Below are positions 11,575-23,493 of a stretch of 64,000 nt of DNA, one piece after another. Source of the DNA: Dryococelus australis (Eukaryota > Arthropoda > Insecta > Phasmatodea > Phasmatidae); NCBI GenBank assembly GCA_029891345.1, contig CM057003.1:7544709-7608708 (forward strand), given 5' to 3'. The stretch's first letter is position 1; every line of letters starts with the position of its first letter. The notes under the pieces were generated by a model. The model was not told the origin of the DNA, did no database searches, and saw only the letters and a program-made list of their open reading frames with translations. Position numbers and translations under genes: made by a program.

Positions 11575-13239
11575 ATTACATACCTAGACTTATAGCGTTG
11601 CGAAGGAGTTGAGATAGATAAATTTTTCTTTCAGCGAAGATGTAAAGCTTAAAGTGTAATCTAACATACAAACGATTCCGCCGCAGATATTCAGACGTAA
11701 ACTATCTTTTCAAAACCCCTGCTGATAATTAAAATCGTTTCATAAAATTATAATGTGTAAATAAGGTAAAACAACATGAATTTGGCTTTCGTATGTGTAA
11801 AGAAATTGGGTTTTGCTGTGTTGGGGACATCCGTTTGTTTTGCGTGAATACGTCTATGTTGAAGCGTTCGGACGCCTTGATTTATTTTTGGTTCCCGGCA
11901 CCGTTTGACTAACTCATATGGGGTTTTATGGGTACGACTGGATGGATTTTGAGATTATCTTTCCAACCGTATACGACTTCTTCATTTCGACTTGGCTTTT
12001 TGACGAGTATAGGTTGAAATTGTGTTAAGGTTTCTTAATTTTTTACATTAAACTCACACAATCTCACCATAACTACGCCACACAAATGTTTTTAAACATC
12101 CGCTTGATTGATCTTGACAAGAGCTGTCGATTGAAACTCAAACGAGCGTCGTAGCTTCTCCTAGTCAAAATTTATACTACGCGGAAGTTATGAGACGCGG
12201 CGAAACGAACTCAAAATTGCGCCCCCTCCCCCTTTTGACTCCTTCGTGATGCCTCGCAGTCCTCACCCAATGTAACATATTCTTTGATCCTTTGGAAATC
12301 GAGTGGTGTAATTGAATTTTGAATGTGGATGATAGATTCGGAGCTGCAATGCCAAACTGTATCCTCCGATTTTGTTATCATCGGATTTTCTGGATTGCCT
12401 CCGACTATGGTTGCAAATTTAAAGACGTATTCACGTCAAAATTTCTGGTAAACTTCCTAAACTCTAATGGAAGTTTTTAACCTGTACAGTATGTGGTGAT
12501 AGTACTACGTATCAGGTTGAAAATAAGGGAATGTTTAGCATCGCTGCCATACAAAGTTGGGAACTCCCCTACGTGTTTGACTCTTTCCTGGACAACTGTA
12601 GTAAGGATACCATGCATGTATAGGAATATGTTTTACCATTCGAAATTTGTTACTGTACGTATGCACCGATATGGTAAGTTTACAAATAATTTCTTAGAGT
12701 GTGAACATCAATAACATCACCGAAATGCGCAGATGGTTTTCGGTTTTCTGAGACCAACTACTAAGGAAGGTTCGGGTTTCACACGACCTGTTTTTACAGT
12801 TTCCGCTTTCAGTGGTTCTAGCAATGAAAAAAAGATAGCAGCTTTAATGTGGCCAATCGTTAATTTATGAGAACTAACTTCGTACGTCTATGTTGTCCAA
12901 TTTTGTTCACATAATTGTGTCTCCGCCTCAGGGTGAATCTCTGTTGCCCTCGTATTTTACTGTTTTTTTTATATTTTTTTTAGCTTTTGTCTGTTTTATT
13001 CTGTCTTCGTTGTTAGTTCATTTGTTTGATTCTTTTGTTGTTATTTTTTCATTTCGTTCTATAATTTTTTTACTAATTTTTTGTAGGATTTCCTGTGCTT
13101 TTTAAAAATATCTATTGATTACAGCTAATCCTGGCTTTTTCTGTGAATGTTTTCATGTCTACGTCTGGAATTTCAGTGATGCAATAGCTCTGGTATGCCT
13201 GGTTTAGCGTATGCCCCATTGTAGTTTTTTATTGAATGA
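11575..13239. other. Unassigned
   Basis: No gene recognised. 12960-13100 is a T-rich stretch whose open frame encodes an almost pure Phe/Leu/Ser run, so I read it as compositional. Confidence 0.3.
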
Positions 13240-14819
13240 CTAGCGACCCGCCCCGACTTCGCACGCATGCAATTAAGATAAAAAAAACTGCTTAACCCGG
13301 CGTTACTTAGGTTGGGTAAACTCTCCTAAAGCATTAAAAAAGCACATTATAATTTAATAATTAATTAAATAATTTATAATTTAAAGTTTTTTTGCTATTT
13401 TTATTTGATATTTTTTTACTTTTTTATAATTTTTCATATTAATATACATTATATTACAATGCAATTTATCTGAGATAGAAGTATTTAATATGTTATTGGC
13501 TAAGACATTCTCTGTAGACAATGTTTGACGTCCTGTTATTGTTTGGTAGCAAAATGTACTGTTTCTCGGGACTTCCAACTCGTGATAAACCAACATATAG
13601 TTGGCCATGGGAAAAACACTCTTTTCGTAGGTCGATTCCAACCAAAGAGAAAGTTTGACCCTGGGAATTATTAATAGTAATCGCGAACGATGTTTTTACG
13701 GGAAATTGCAACCGTTTGAAAGATATTGGCAAATCCGTGGGAATCATGGGAATCCTCGGTATGTTTGCCAGCTGGCCGGCTGCTGGACCGGTGAGGATGG
13801 TCGCGACAATCAAATTTTCTTTCAAGTCTTTAATGAGAAATCTTGTTAGGAGGGCTTATATTCCTTAAAAGCATGATAGGTGTACCGACTTTTAATGATA
13901 GTTCGTGAGGTGGAAAGCCAGAAGGATTAGGCGAATTTAGAAAATCTTGAGGAAAGTGGACGACATCGTCAACATTGGTGACTGTGTCAATCGACTTATA
14001 GGTTTTGACTTGGCCGGGAACTCTTTGTATAATGAGATTGTTGATTTCATTGACAGTGTCGTTCCTAGGCGATACTATTGCCCTGGAACACAACCAGTGA
14101 AAGTCTTATTCTAGTAAATATTTGAGGCCCGGATATACTGCTTCTATAAGATTCTGCAGACTGTGGACTATCTGACCTAATGTCTCATTTAAAATGATTT
14201 CAGCAGATTTAGTGCCCAAATTTAGAGAAGGAAAAACTCCTCCAAGTCTGAGCAATTGTTGTGGGGAATCTTTATGCGTGTCTCCACCAAGATAGGCTCT
14301 CATATTCGTTCGCAAATTTAGGTGTTGAATAGAACTCCATAAGGGAGATGATTTAAGACATGCTTTGATGATATCTGCACGCGTCCCTTTTGTAACTACA
14401 GGGAGTGTCTGCTGAAAATCCCCACCAAACACAAAAGTAACTCCCCCCATAATGGAAGTAGAGCTTCTAAGGTTGGCGCCATACGCAGCACACAGCACGT
14501 TTTATTTTCCGAATCTGTCCGTCCTGCAAAGCCGTAGTACATTATTTTGTTCTATCATCAATAGTTTTCGCAGCGCACGCAATGTAAGGAATTTTATAGG
14601 TCATTTATTTACACTTTGGGTTACATTATTGGAGTTTTAGTAGGTATACCTATTGATTTCTAAAATAAAATATAGCCTATGACACTCAGTGATAACGTAG
14701 CATTCTACTGGTGAAAGAATTTTTAAAATCAGATGAGTAGTTTCGAAGATTACCTTCTACATCCAAACACACAAACAGACAAAGTTACAAACACTACCTC
14801 TTTATAATATTAGTATAGA
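13240..14819 (-). mobile_element. Helitron, internally deleted, both ends kept
   Basis: The element runs on the minus strand. Its 5' end is TCTATACTAATATTATAAAG at 14819 and its 3' end is GGGGCGGGTCGCTAG at 13240. The bases outside are A before TC and T after CTAG, matching Helitron insertion between A and T. It is a rolling-circle transposon of 1,580 bp, far below the 5-kb or larger autonomous size. The Rep nuclease and the helicase N-terminus are absent. Only the C-terminal part of the PIF1-like helicase remains. Confidence 0.9.
13493..14498 (-). pseudogene. PIF1-like Helitron helicase, C-terminal remnant
   Basis: Helitron helicases are SF1B PIF1-type enzymes fused to a Rep domain and act in rolling-circle transposition. 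Three successive open pieces (14498-14106, 14093-13830, 13825-13493) encode collinear helicase sequence. The first contains GGVTFVFGGDFQQTLPVV (Walker-B/motif III area) and WSSIQHLNLRTNMR. The second has VGTPIMLLRNI. The last has ATILTGPAAGQ, then TINNSQGQTF and FSHGQLYVGLSR, the motif V-VI region that ends PIF1 proteins. The N-terminal Walker A (GKT) region is missing, and changes of frame separate the pieces, so it cannot make an active enzyme. It lies wholly inside the Helitron termini. Confidence 0.88.
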
Positions 14820-16835
14820 TTGGCTATCCGCGGTAAAACACGTTCCGTGGCTAATTAAGGTGCATTTGTGCTTGAAATCTGGCACTTATTCTGAAACGAA
14901 TTCACTGAATTCTTATGTCCGTGCCAATTTTCTTGCGGGATTCAGCGAACCTGAAGACAAGAGGTTATTTAATTACTTCGTGGCAGGTTCCCAGAGTTGT
15001 GCACACCATTCCACAGAGGTTGCTCTTCGCGGAAACAAAGGAACACACATGACGTAACGACTACTCAATCAGTCATACGTGTGTAGTCGAATACATTACA
15101 CTGCAATGTGAAATGTACGCCAACAACGAGGAGGTAGAAATGTTGCTCATCTATGAAGAATGTAAGTTAGCAGATGAATCTTAGCGTATCATTTTACAGT
15201 ACAGTCTGGTACGTTCGGAACACTTCGATTTCCTGTCTTCCGTGCGTCGAAACAAAATCAGCTGACATGCACACGAAACGTGGCCAAAGGAAGTGAAGGA
15301 GCAGGTTTCAGCGAACAAAGCTGAAGAACGTACAGTAACTGACACTCGGCCAATGAACAGCTCGGCCTGCTAATGAAAATAAGTTACCAAATTCGACTTC
15401 ATGCACACATGCAAGTGGTACTTGTTCCTTGTTTCAACACAGAGTTTTTACAGAAAATTTTAATTTATAGAAGCCAGGTTAACTTCAAGTCTGCCTATTA
15501 TGATTTCAACATCAGGATTTTTAATATTTATTTCGAAGCTAGTAGTGGTTAATTTTTTTTTTTTTTTTGCTAAACTTGAAACAGGCACTGACAATAAAAA
15601 CATTCCGACTACAACAAAATAATTATCTTCCATGACCGCCAATTTAAAGTTATGAGAAAATTAAATATTTCGTTTGCAAAACAAATGCCAATAATAATTA
15701 CGGGACCAATAATGCAGATTCAGCGTAAATCCGACATACTGCTTCCCGCGAACAAACCTAAATTACAGTATAGTTAATTTTTTTTAATAGAACGAAACAT
15801 ACGACGGTTTCACATCATTAAAATTTTTCAATATATAAACATAATTAACGTTTGGCAATTTTTCCCTCGCCACAATGTGTTTCGCTAACTTTTATTCGTT
15901 TCTAATGTTTTATTTATTAAAAGTAGAACACTATGAAAATATTGATAATTTGATAATTGGGAATCTCATTTGTAAAGAGTAGTCTGCAGGGTTATGTAAA
16001 TAAATAAAAATAATATATCATATGTATTTGCGTATAGTGAAGCAAAATTTCGCGTTATTTCTACAGTGACTAGGGTTGCATGAAAATCACTTTGCGTGAA
16101 AGTATTATCAGAAACCGTGAATTATTTTGAATACAGGAATATTCGCTTATTTGGGTAAATACAAATTTTTATAAAACTAATTTACTACGTTTTTTATTTT
16201 AAATCTGGTTGGCGTTAGTTGTGTCAATTGCATTTTGTACGTTGTAGCTTTAGTAAGAAATGAGATAGATTTCTGAGATTGTCATGTAACATACGAGATT
16301 ACGTGAAATTCTTCGGTCACTGAAATAGCTTGGTTAATACCAAATAGACACGACCTGCACAGTTTCATTTGTGTTTGAAGGTCAAGGCGATCAACACCGC
16401 AGTTGATGAGCGAAGTGTAACACAGGTCACCCTGGCATTACGCTGCGGCAGCTTGTAGCACACCTGGACCCCGGAGAATGAATAAGTAATTCGTACCAGA
16501 CTGTGCATTATCGGCCGTTCTCAAGGCCTTCCTCGATTAAGTACTGAAGAGTGCACTCTCCCCGCAAAAGCACTTTCGAGCGCACTCTATACCCCGCCTC
16601 TCGTGTGTGGACGTAGGGTGGAAGCGGAGAGCTGTAAACATACTTCGAGTGCAGCTTCATGGAACGTAAACTACCAGCCCTGATGAGGAAAAACACATAT
16701 GTTTATACAGAATGTTTATCAAAATGAAACTTACGATAACCACGGAAGGTTTTAAGATTGGGAACTTGTGGTTCGCGAAGCCAGCGAAAGGAGATACGGT
16801 TGAAAGCATATCTTAACACAAATACAGATGTCCAT
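14820..16835. other. Unassigned AT-rich DNA
   Basis: No gene or repeat family recognised. Poly(T) runs at about 15552-15568 and 15778-15785. Confidence 0.3.
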
Positions 16836-17246
16836 ATTGGTTGTTGAGATTTCATCAGGAGGTGAAGACTCGTATTGCGGTAGCAAAGGAAGCGTTCAAT
16901 AGGAAGAGGAGATTGCTATGCGGAAAACTAGATAAATCACTGAGGAAATGGAGTGTGGCACTCTATGCTGCAGAGACGTGGACACTGGGACGTGAGGACG
17001 AAAAAAAGGCTACAAGCGTTTGAGATGTAGATGTGGAGGAGAATGGAGAGGATAAGCTGGGGAGAAAGAATGAGTAATGAATAAGTACTGGAAAGAGTTG
17101 ATGAGAGGAGAAAACTGCTGAAAGTCATAAGAGAAAGGAAGAAGAACTGGCTGGACACTCGTTGAGACGGGAGTGCTTGCTAACAGACGCTATGGAAGGA
17201 ATAGTTTGTGGAAAAAGATTGAAAGGAAGGAGAAGATACAAGTTGA
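16836..17246 (+). pseudogene. LINE ORF2 C-terminal remnant, 5' part
   Basis: Non-LTR retrotransposon reverse transcriptase C-terminus. Visible pieces: EVKTRIAVAKEAFNRKRRLL (from about 16859), WSVALYAAETWTL, then in another frame LQAFEM, MWRRMERISW, VLERVDERRKLLKVI and KKNWLDT. This order is the standard thumb-to-C-terminal stretch of LINE ORF2 proteins annotated as endonuclease-reverse transcriptase in insects. A short deletion before WSVALY, a frameshift near 17005 and several stops mark it as dead. It continues at 20877 after the large family A insertion. The clade was not determined. Confidence 0.85.
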
Positions 17247-17830
17247 TAAAGGCCGTTCACATTAAAGTGAGCACTCTAGAAATCAACCTTTGAAAAAAAA
17301 AAACCACTGCCCGCAACTGCGTATGCATAACCATGTGTGTCAACACACAGGCTGGGGTTGAACACACCCAGTTATGTTGGCAGTGAAATGTGAAAAGTAG
17401 TTCTACGAAATAACGCGGTATTGCATGTGTAATGTTTAAAGTTATGGCTACTTAAGGTGTTTGAAGTTTATTTTATACACTTTAAAGTAATTATTGGCGT
17501 AAAGATAATGTATTTACTGTAACTCATAATTATATTGTGTCACGTGATCGATGAAGCCGTGAATGAACAACGATTTCAGGAATGATGAAAATTTCAACTG
17601 CAACTGTCCGGAAGTAAATGTAGATGTGTTTCTACGACGTGTTTTCGCCGCTTATCCCCAGTAAAAAAGTGAAAAAGAACATGTATAAATCGACAATTAG
17701 AAACGTGATATTATAAACGGAAAGTTAAATATCGATTATAAAGTAAATGAACGACAGCAGAAACGCAACATTAATATATTCACGTGCGTTTGCGAAGTAC
17801 ATGTTATATCCTAAGTTTAACAAATTATAT

Positions 17831-18150
17831 TAAAAGTTATATGTACCTACGCCCATATGTTTAACCTTTCTTTCAAATCTGTCATTATAACAAGTGCAAA
17901 TTTGGCAGTCAATAATTATACTTTAATTTTACACGTTTTTATATCACTGCATAGTTTTGTAATGTAGGCCTAACCTCAAATACATCTGTACGTATCTATT
18001 TACGCCCAGCCATGTATCCTTTCTTAAGTCTGCCTTGATAACAAGTGCAAATGTGCCTGTCAATAATTATACATTAATTTGACACGTTTTGAAATCACTG
18101 TGTTATTTTGTAATGTGGGCCTAACCTCAAACTTGTGTTCATGTAGTTAT
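17831..18150 (+). repeat. Two-copy tandem duplication, ~160 bp
   Basis: 17831-17990 and 17991-18150 share, in order, ATAACAAGTGCAAAT, GTCAATAATTATAC, ACACGTTT, ATCACTG, TTTTGTAATGT and GGCCTAACCTCAAA. Similarity is high but not perfect, so the duplication is not recent. It lies inside the large family A element. Confidence 0.7.
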
Positions 18151-20614
18151 TCATCCCAAGTTACAGTGTTAATTTTTTCTATTGTTAACATAACATAAAC
18201 GTCGCAGTTTGATGCTACACCAAAGGTGTTCCAACATATAAACTTTAAAATCTTGAAGCTGATTTCGTTAACTATAGACCTATAGATGTGCTTGTTGCCG
18301 ACATTCTTTCGTGATGCAAGTGTAAGCCTAATTGTTTTATTTGGTAATGCTTGTCATAATAAGAATTAGAAAGTATTTACAATTAATTGTCAACAGTTAG
18401 GCGTATAGAACAGTTCCATGTTTAAATTTCGAAATGGATGTTCGACAAGACAACTTGCTACCTTCTGAGAAGTACCAACGAAGATAGTATGCGTTATTGA
18501 GTTGGCATAATTGTTTGCAATATCTGCCACTTTGTCCCACAAAAATATTGTAGTTATTGAAATTTAATGTAACTGAAAATCACACGTCATAATCAACACC
18601 CCAGACTCTCAGAGCTCCTGTTTACTTGCGAGTGCATGTTTTGTAAAGATTAGATTACATTACGCAGTGTATGTGTTAAATTAAGTATTTCTAAAGAAGC
18701 TGCATGAGCTAGCTTTCAATAAGGGCCGGGCTACAATTAACACACCAAACACGTTCACAGTTATAGCGATAAGCACATACAAAACACAAAAGCACAGTGG
18801 CCTGGCAACAATTGATATAACGATAATAATATTTGTTTGTTTATGTTGCTACATTTGTACCGAAGAAATTAAGGTCTGTGCATAGAGTTGGTTGTGGGTT
18901 TTTTCAAAAATAAATATTTTCCATTGATCTGAGACATTTTTAAAATGATATATTATTTACGTTTCAATTTCTATTTTAAACATTACCTAAAAGCGTTACA
19001 ATACATCCGCGGTTGTGATTATCTATAAATAAACAAAAGAAAATATCTTCCCGAGGAAGCAAATGGCAAAATACACACTTTCTTGATTTGTAAATAAGAT
19101 TTTCAATTGATAACATAGTATAAGTGTCGGGGCTTCTGATTGGCTGTTTATTGACGCACAGCTATAGTAACAAGGGAAGTTAAACCAAGTGCTTATCGCT
19201 ATGCACAGTAACTTGCTTCTAAGTATTACTTTTATAATTTTCCTTTACATTAACATTTTGCTGTCATTTGTAAATATGTATTGGTTTTACATTAATAATA
19301 AGACATTTATTTCAGCTTTGTGTGTGCACGCATGAACCATTTTTGTAAGTATAGTAATTTTCTTTACATACTTTTCTCATTTAAGTTTTCAGTTTTGCTG
19401 CAATCATTGCAATGAAGGAACCACAACAATGATGAGAGTCCATGCACTTTACCTGTAAAATTGGTTTCTTGAGGTCTGTGTGGGTTTGACAAAAAGGAAA
19501 TGTCGCACCAATTTGGGCCACAAGTCACCGGAAATGTGGCTATCACCGGATCGGCATTTCACTTAGCTGTAAATAATGTACATTATTTTTAGAATTACTT
19601 TGTACAAATGAAGGTGGTCCCAGTTACAAGCCTGGTATACCGTTCTTTTACCACTTCAATTCACAGTATAAATATTCAGTTCTTTTTTATGGAGGGTTTC
19701 AGAAGGGTACGGATACAGAGCAACTGTGTAAAAAAAAAAACAATATGTACATATACACAATTGCATTTGTTGATGTGTTCATATTTTTAGTGTAAATTAT
19801 TTTAATTTTATATATACGTTATAGGCCTACGTTGAAATACATTTATCTCCATTTATAAAGGTGCATATAAAGCTATCCTTAAAATGTACATACATTTTAC
19901 ATATATATTACATATTTTTATATACTGCCCCATTTGCGCCGTCACGTTAAGTTTATTAGCACCATCTACTTCTGTGCAATGGTGTACTCTTTGCTTGACT
20001 CAGATCCCCTCGTCATTCCTTGCCTCCCAACCTTCCCCTTTCCCCTTCGTGCGTCATTATTTTTTGATTTGTCATTTTTTATTTAAGTCCTTGCACGGCC
20101 TCGCTCTGTCTACTTTATACGCTTCATATATCTGCTACGTTACGCCGCTACCTTATACCTGCAGGATGTATGTTTTTTCCTGATGGCTTAGTTGCACCTA
20201 ACTTCAATCAGTTGAGGCCAAACACAGCTATCATGTTTTATAGCTGACGTTTTACTTGTCACGCTACAGAGCGATGGGACACTTAGAAAACGGTGTATCA
20301 TGGGAAACGTTAAGTTTACGGTACAGTTTTTAAATGTTTGGTAATTTGTGTGACAAGTGATGTTGTACCTTGGGTGTACAGTAGTGCTAGTCTATTTCAA
20401 AATCTGGATTTGGCTGCCCTTCCAAATTATTTTTCGGCTTAACTAATGTGTGTCCTTTCTTGACGTGTCGTGTTGGTTCTTGTTCACCATCAAAGTTTAA
20501 TGTTTGCTTTTTTACAGTTTAAATGACTTCATCGCTAGGGCGTTCATTTTTCATTGTTTGTTGTGTAAAGTTTTTGTCTATCAGAGCTGTGAGATGACCC
20601 AAACAATTAAATAT

Positions 20615-20715
20615 GTTACGTATTTTATATATATAGTATATATACATTATATATAATGTGTTATATACATCATATATGTTATATATTTTATATATAATAT
20701 ATGTGTTACATTTAG
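20615..20715. repeat. TATATA-rich low-complexity tract
   Basis: Runs of TATATA and its variants, partly self-complementary, inside the large family A element. Confidence 0.7.
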
Positions 20716-20876
20716 CAGTCCTAAAATGTAAACATTAAGTTTATTAACATGTGGCAATCACATGGCAGTCACATGGCAATGTTTGTTTACATGTTGTGGA
20801 AGGATACATAATGGACAAGAAAGTAGAATTTTAGCACGGCTTTCAAAAGTGTTCATTTTATCGTGAACGGCCTTTA

Positions 20877-20996
20877 AATGACATCAAGGGAAGCGGAAAG
20901 TATATGCCAACCTGAAGAGGTTGGCAGAAGACAGGAGAGCATGGAGAGTTACCACGTGAAAACCTGCCTCTGGGCAGAACACCAACGATGATGATA
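20877..20996 (+). pseudogene. LINE ORF2 C-terminal remnant, 3' part and tail
   Basis: Resumes the LINE interrupted at 17248. Across one TA the codons read K-L-I-N-D-I-K-G, in frame with GRRRYK just before the insertion. Then, with one frame change, LKRLAEDRRAWRV follows, a typical LINE C-terminus. The sequence ends CCTCTGGGCAGAACACC followed by (GAT)n, a usual LINE 3' tail. Confidence 0.85.
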
Positions 20997-21076
20997 TTGG
21001 TTGCGTGGATTATTGACATTGCGTGTGTACACTGTTGACACAAGCACAATTCCATTGACGGACCGGTGTCAACGTT

Positions 21077-21325
21077 TCAGTTTGTAGCTAACAAGAGATG
21101 CGCAAAGTGACGGCTACCGACCTTAACGCAAGCATGACAATGGCGTGAGAGATTCTGTCTCATCCGTTCAAATACCCCACGAGTTTTGCGCCAGTCGTTG
21201 ATACGCGCACGTTTTGTGTTAATGTAGTGTCGTAGATCGACTGGACACGGAAACATAAGGTTATATTTATTATATGCATTTGAGGTACACATATGCTTTG
21301 GACAGTAATATTTAATAGATTTCAT
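21077..21325 (-). pseudogene. Tc1/mariner-type transposase, C-terminal remnant
   Basis: A minus-strand frame of 82 codons ends in RGVFERMRQNLSRHCHACVK and then RHFAHLL before the stop at 21077-21079. This is the C-terminal signature (GVFERVRQ...RRCHAC...HFEHLL) of a group of insect DDE_3 (Tc1/mariner superfamily) transposases that cut and paste DNA at TA. Only the last ~45 residues are convincing; the N-terminal half of the frame looks unrelated. No catalytic residues are included. A close relative lies at 26370-26475. Confidence 0.75.
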
Positions 21326-21602
21326 ATATTATTTGATTGGTAATATATTTATTTTCACATGTTTATTATTTTTTAAGTTAACATTTAATTTCCTTAATTT
21401 TTCTATATATATGAACCACCGATCCACTACTCTATGATAATTTTCACACGTTCTGAGTTCTACATATGGTCATGTCACCATTTTTATTATTGTATTAATA
21501 TATTTGATTTCATTTTCAGTAATTGTTTCATAATTTTAAAATCTGAATTATTTATTTATTTTGGGATTTAAAGACATAATATTTTAGGCCTTAATTTTAT
21601 GT

Positions 21603-22797
21603 AGTGAATGTTAAGCCGGAAGCGAGCTGTGATTGGATGTTGGTTGGTCGGAAGCCGGAAGACATTGGGAAAGACATTGAACATGTAAGGCGTCTAAATT
21701 TTAGTTGGAATTTTACTTTTGAAATTCCAACGCAATTATAAATCTATATTAGAAGTTAATTATTTGGTAGTCACCACAGAAATATTTAAGAAGAGGTTAT
21801 AGGCTAAGTCGTAGATAATTATTTTGAGTGTTAAATTGATGAGGCGAAAAGGACGCTGAGACTACGACGCCGGCGCCATTCAACGAGATAGCGCCAGACG
21901 GCCTCACGTGACTCCAAGGCTATTTAACGTATGGAAAGCTTAAGTACACGAACTGTTTTTCAAGTATTCAACTTTAAGGAACCTGAACTTATTTTACCAA
22001 ATTTACTATTTCGAATTTTTGACGATTAGACTGTGAGTTCTATTAGTACGTTAAACCAGTAGTCCCGAACTTTCGCAAATGAGATAGTATAGCCGGGGCA
22101 ATATGGAATAAGGAGTTTTAAAGACCTAAGTATCAGATTTTAGATAATTAAGAGATGAACTGACTTTTAACATTTACTGAATTATCAGTGAATGTGATCC
22201 AATAAATTTAAGAATTTAAGTGAGAACTTACCAAACTTTCTGGAAATATAAATACAGAGGAGGATACTTCCGATGGTACCTGATTAATATTTTGAACTGA
22301 AATCTCAAGTAAAATATTTATTAATTTTTTTATATAGCAGCTCTAAAGTTTCACAGCATTTTTCAATCTTTTATTTTATTTTAATTCTGCATTCTGATTT
22401 ATCTCTATCCTTACTTGGATGGTGGTATTCCATTCATGTTAATTCTCATACAGTATAATTTCATTTTTGAGTAAAGAGATTTCTGTCACACACAAGTATT
22501 TAATTTTGCACCTTGTTTAATTATTCACATGTTTGGGTCTGAGTTAATTTGTTTCCTTTTTTTTTCATTAATAAATTAACTATCAAGGTTACGCGTGTTT
22601 GATTTAAACGCATTACTGTAAAGGTTGAAACGTGTTTTCTATTCCATGAGGTTTACAGCATCGCCGGAGAGCTTTTGATTCCCGTGTGGTAAGACTAAGG
22701 TCACATACCGAATAATAAGACACCCAAAAATCTATTAAATCATTATAATTATTATTTCTCCCAACTCACACCAAATAGATTTACACCCAGACTATTA
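21603..22797 (+). mobile_element. Possible LTR fossil
   Basis: The segment begins TGTAGTGAATG and ends ATTACA. It contains a TATA-like GGCTATTTAA and AATAAA signals, and is followed within a few bases by TGGTTTCAGAGTGGCGC, which resembles a primer-binding site. No second LTR and no retroelement coding region follow; another repeat fragment begins at 22840. If real it is a solo or broken remnant of uncertain age. Low confidence. Confidence 0.25.
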
Positions 22798-22839
22798 CAG
22801 AGATGGTTTCAGAGTGGCGCATAACGAGAACCATTACAG

Positions 22840-23000
22840 TACGTACGTATGACAGAGCCACCTTGCGGACGATACGTGAACCTCACATACTACATGGGTG
22901 GCCCACACGTTTACGCCCATATCTCCTTTAACTGGTCGCCTGGAAAATGTTCCGTGGTACGGCCCTTACTCGCACATTCATTTTTACACGCTTTTGCTGA
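22840..23000 (-). repeat. Repeat fragment paired with 26900-27075
   Basis: Minus-strand blocks GTACCACGGAACAT, CAGTTAAAGGAGATATGGGC and GTAAACGTGTGGGCC align with 27058-26945. A family A copy is inserted at its edge. In the other copy the same sequence lies beside a Tc1/mariner transposase tail, so both may derive from one DNA transposon. Confidence 0.45.
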
Positions 23001-23013
23001 GACACTCTGTATA

Positions 23014-23433
23014 AAGGCTGTTGACGATAAAGTAAGCACTTTGAAAACTAACCTTAGAAAAAAGTCACTGCCCCTGTCTGCGAATATTTTGATAGGCATA
23101 CTGAGTAACATTCGCCCAGTAAAGTTGGCAACGATGGATGGTAAGTGGCTCCATATTTAATGTCGAATAAAAAATAGTAGGAAACGATTTGTGATAACTT
23201 AAATTATTTATTTCTGTTTCTGTTTTTTTAATGCATTAAAGTGTAAAAATTAGTAGTTTGGTTGTAAGATGTTTACTTTTCTAATAATTCTAAATTTTCA
23301 CTTTACCAACGCATGAATAAAGTGATAAGGCCCATGTCAAATGCTAATTTTCATAAGACTGAGGAAATACACAACGTCATTACAGGTAGATCTTACCAAA
23401 ATTTGAAAAGGGCTCATTTTAAATAACATCCTA
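23014..23433 (+). mobile_element. Family A MITE
   Basis: Left end AAGGCTGTTGACGATAAAGT after TA (23012-23013). The right end is worn (GGGCTCATTTTAAATAACAT). Internal blocks CACTGCCCCTG, CGCCCAGTAAAGTTGG, GTCGAATAAAAAATAG and GCATGAATAAAGTGA agree with other copies. Confidence 0.85.
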
Positions 23434-23493
23434 TATATATATATATAATATATAATATATATATAAAATATACACACACACACACACACACAT
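23430..23493. repeat. (TA)n-(CA)n microsatellite
   Basis: TATATA runs followed by about 11 CA units, at the right edge of the family A copy. Confidence 0.85.

Larger units (their letters stand above)
17249..20874 (+). mobile_element. Family A, 3.6-kb copy
   Basis: The left end AAGGCCGTTCACATTAAAGT and the inverted right end AAGGCCGTTCACGATAAAAT match the termini of the family A MITEs. The next ~150 bases on the left also match (GAGCACT, CACTGCCC, CCCAGTTATGTTGG, AAAGTAGTTC), as does GGCTTTCAAAAGTGTTCATT on the right. TA flanks each end (17247-17248, 20875-20876). The interior of about 3.3 kb is not shared with the short copies. It has no open frame above about 100 codons and no transposase motif that I could see. 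It is either a decayed parent element or a copy carrying foreign DNA. It splits a LINE. Confidence 0.85.

Noticed and set aside
12890-13105. 71-codon hydrophobic frame resembling a membrane peptide
   Set aside because: T-rich DNA gives Phe/Leu-rich translations by composition. No homology recognised.
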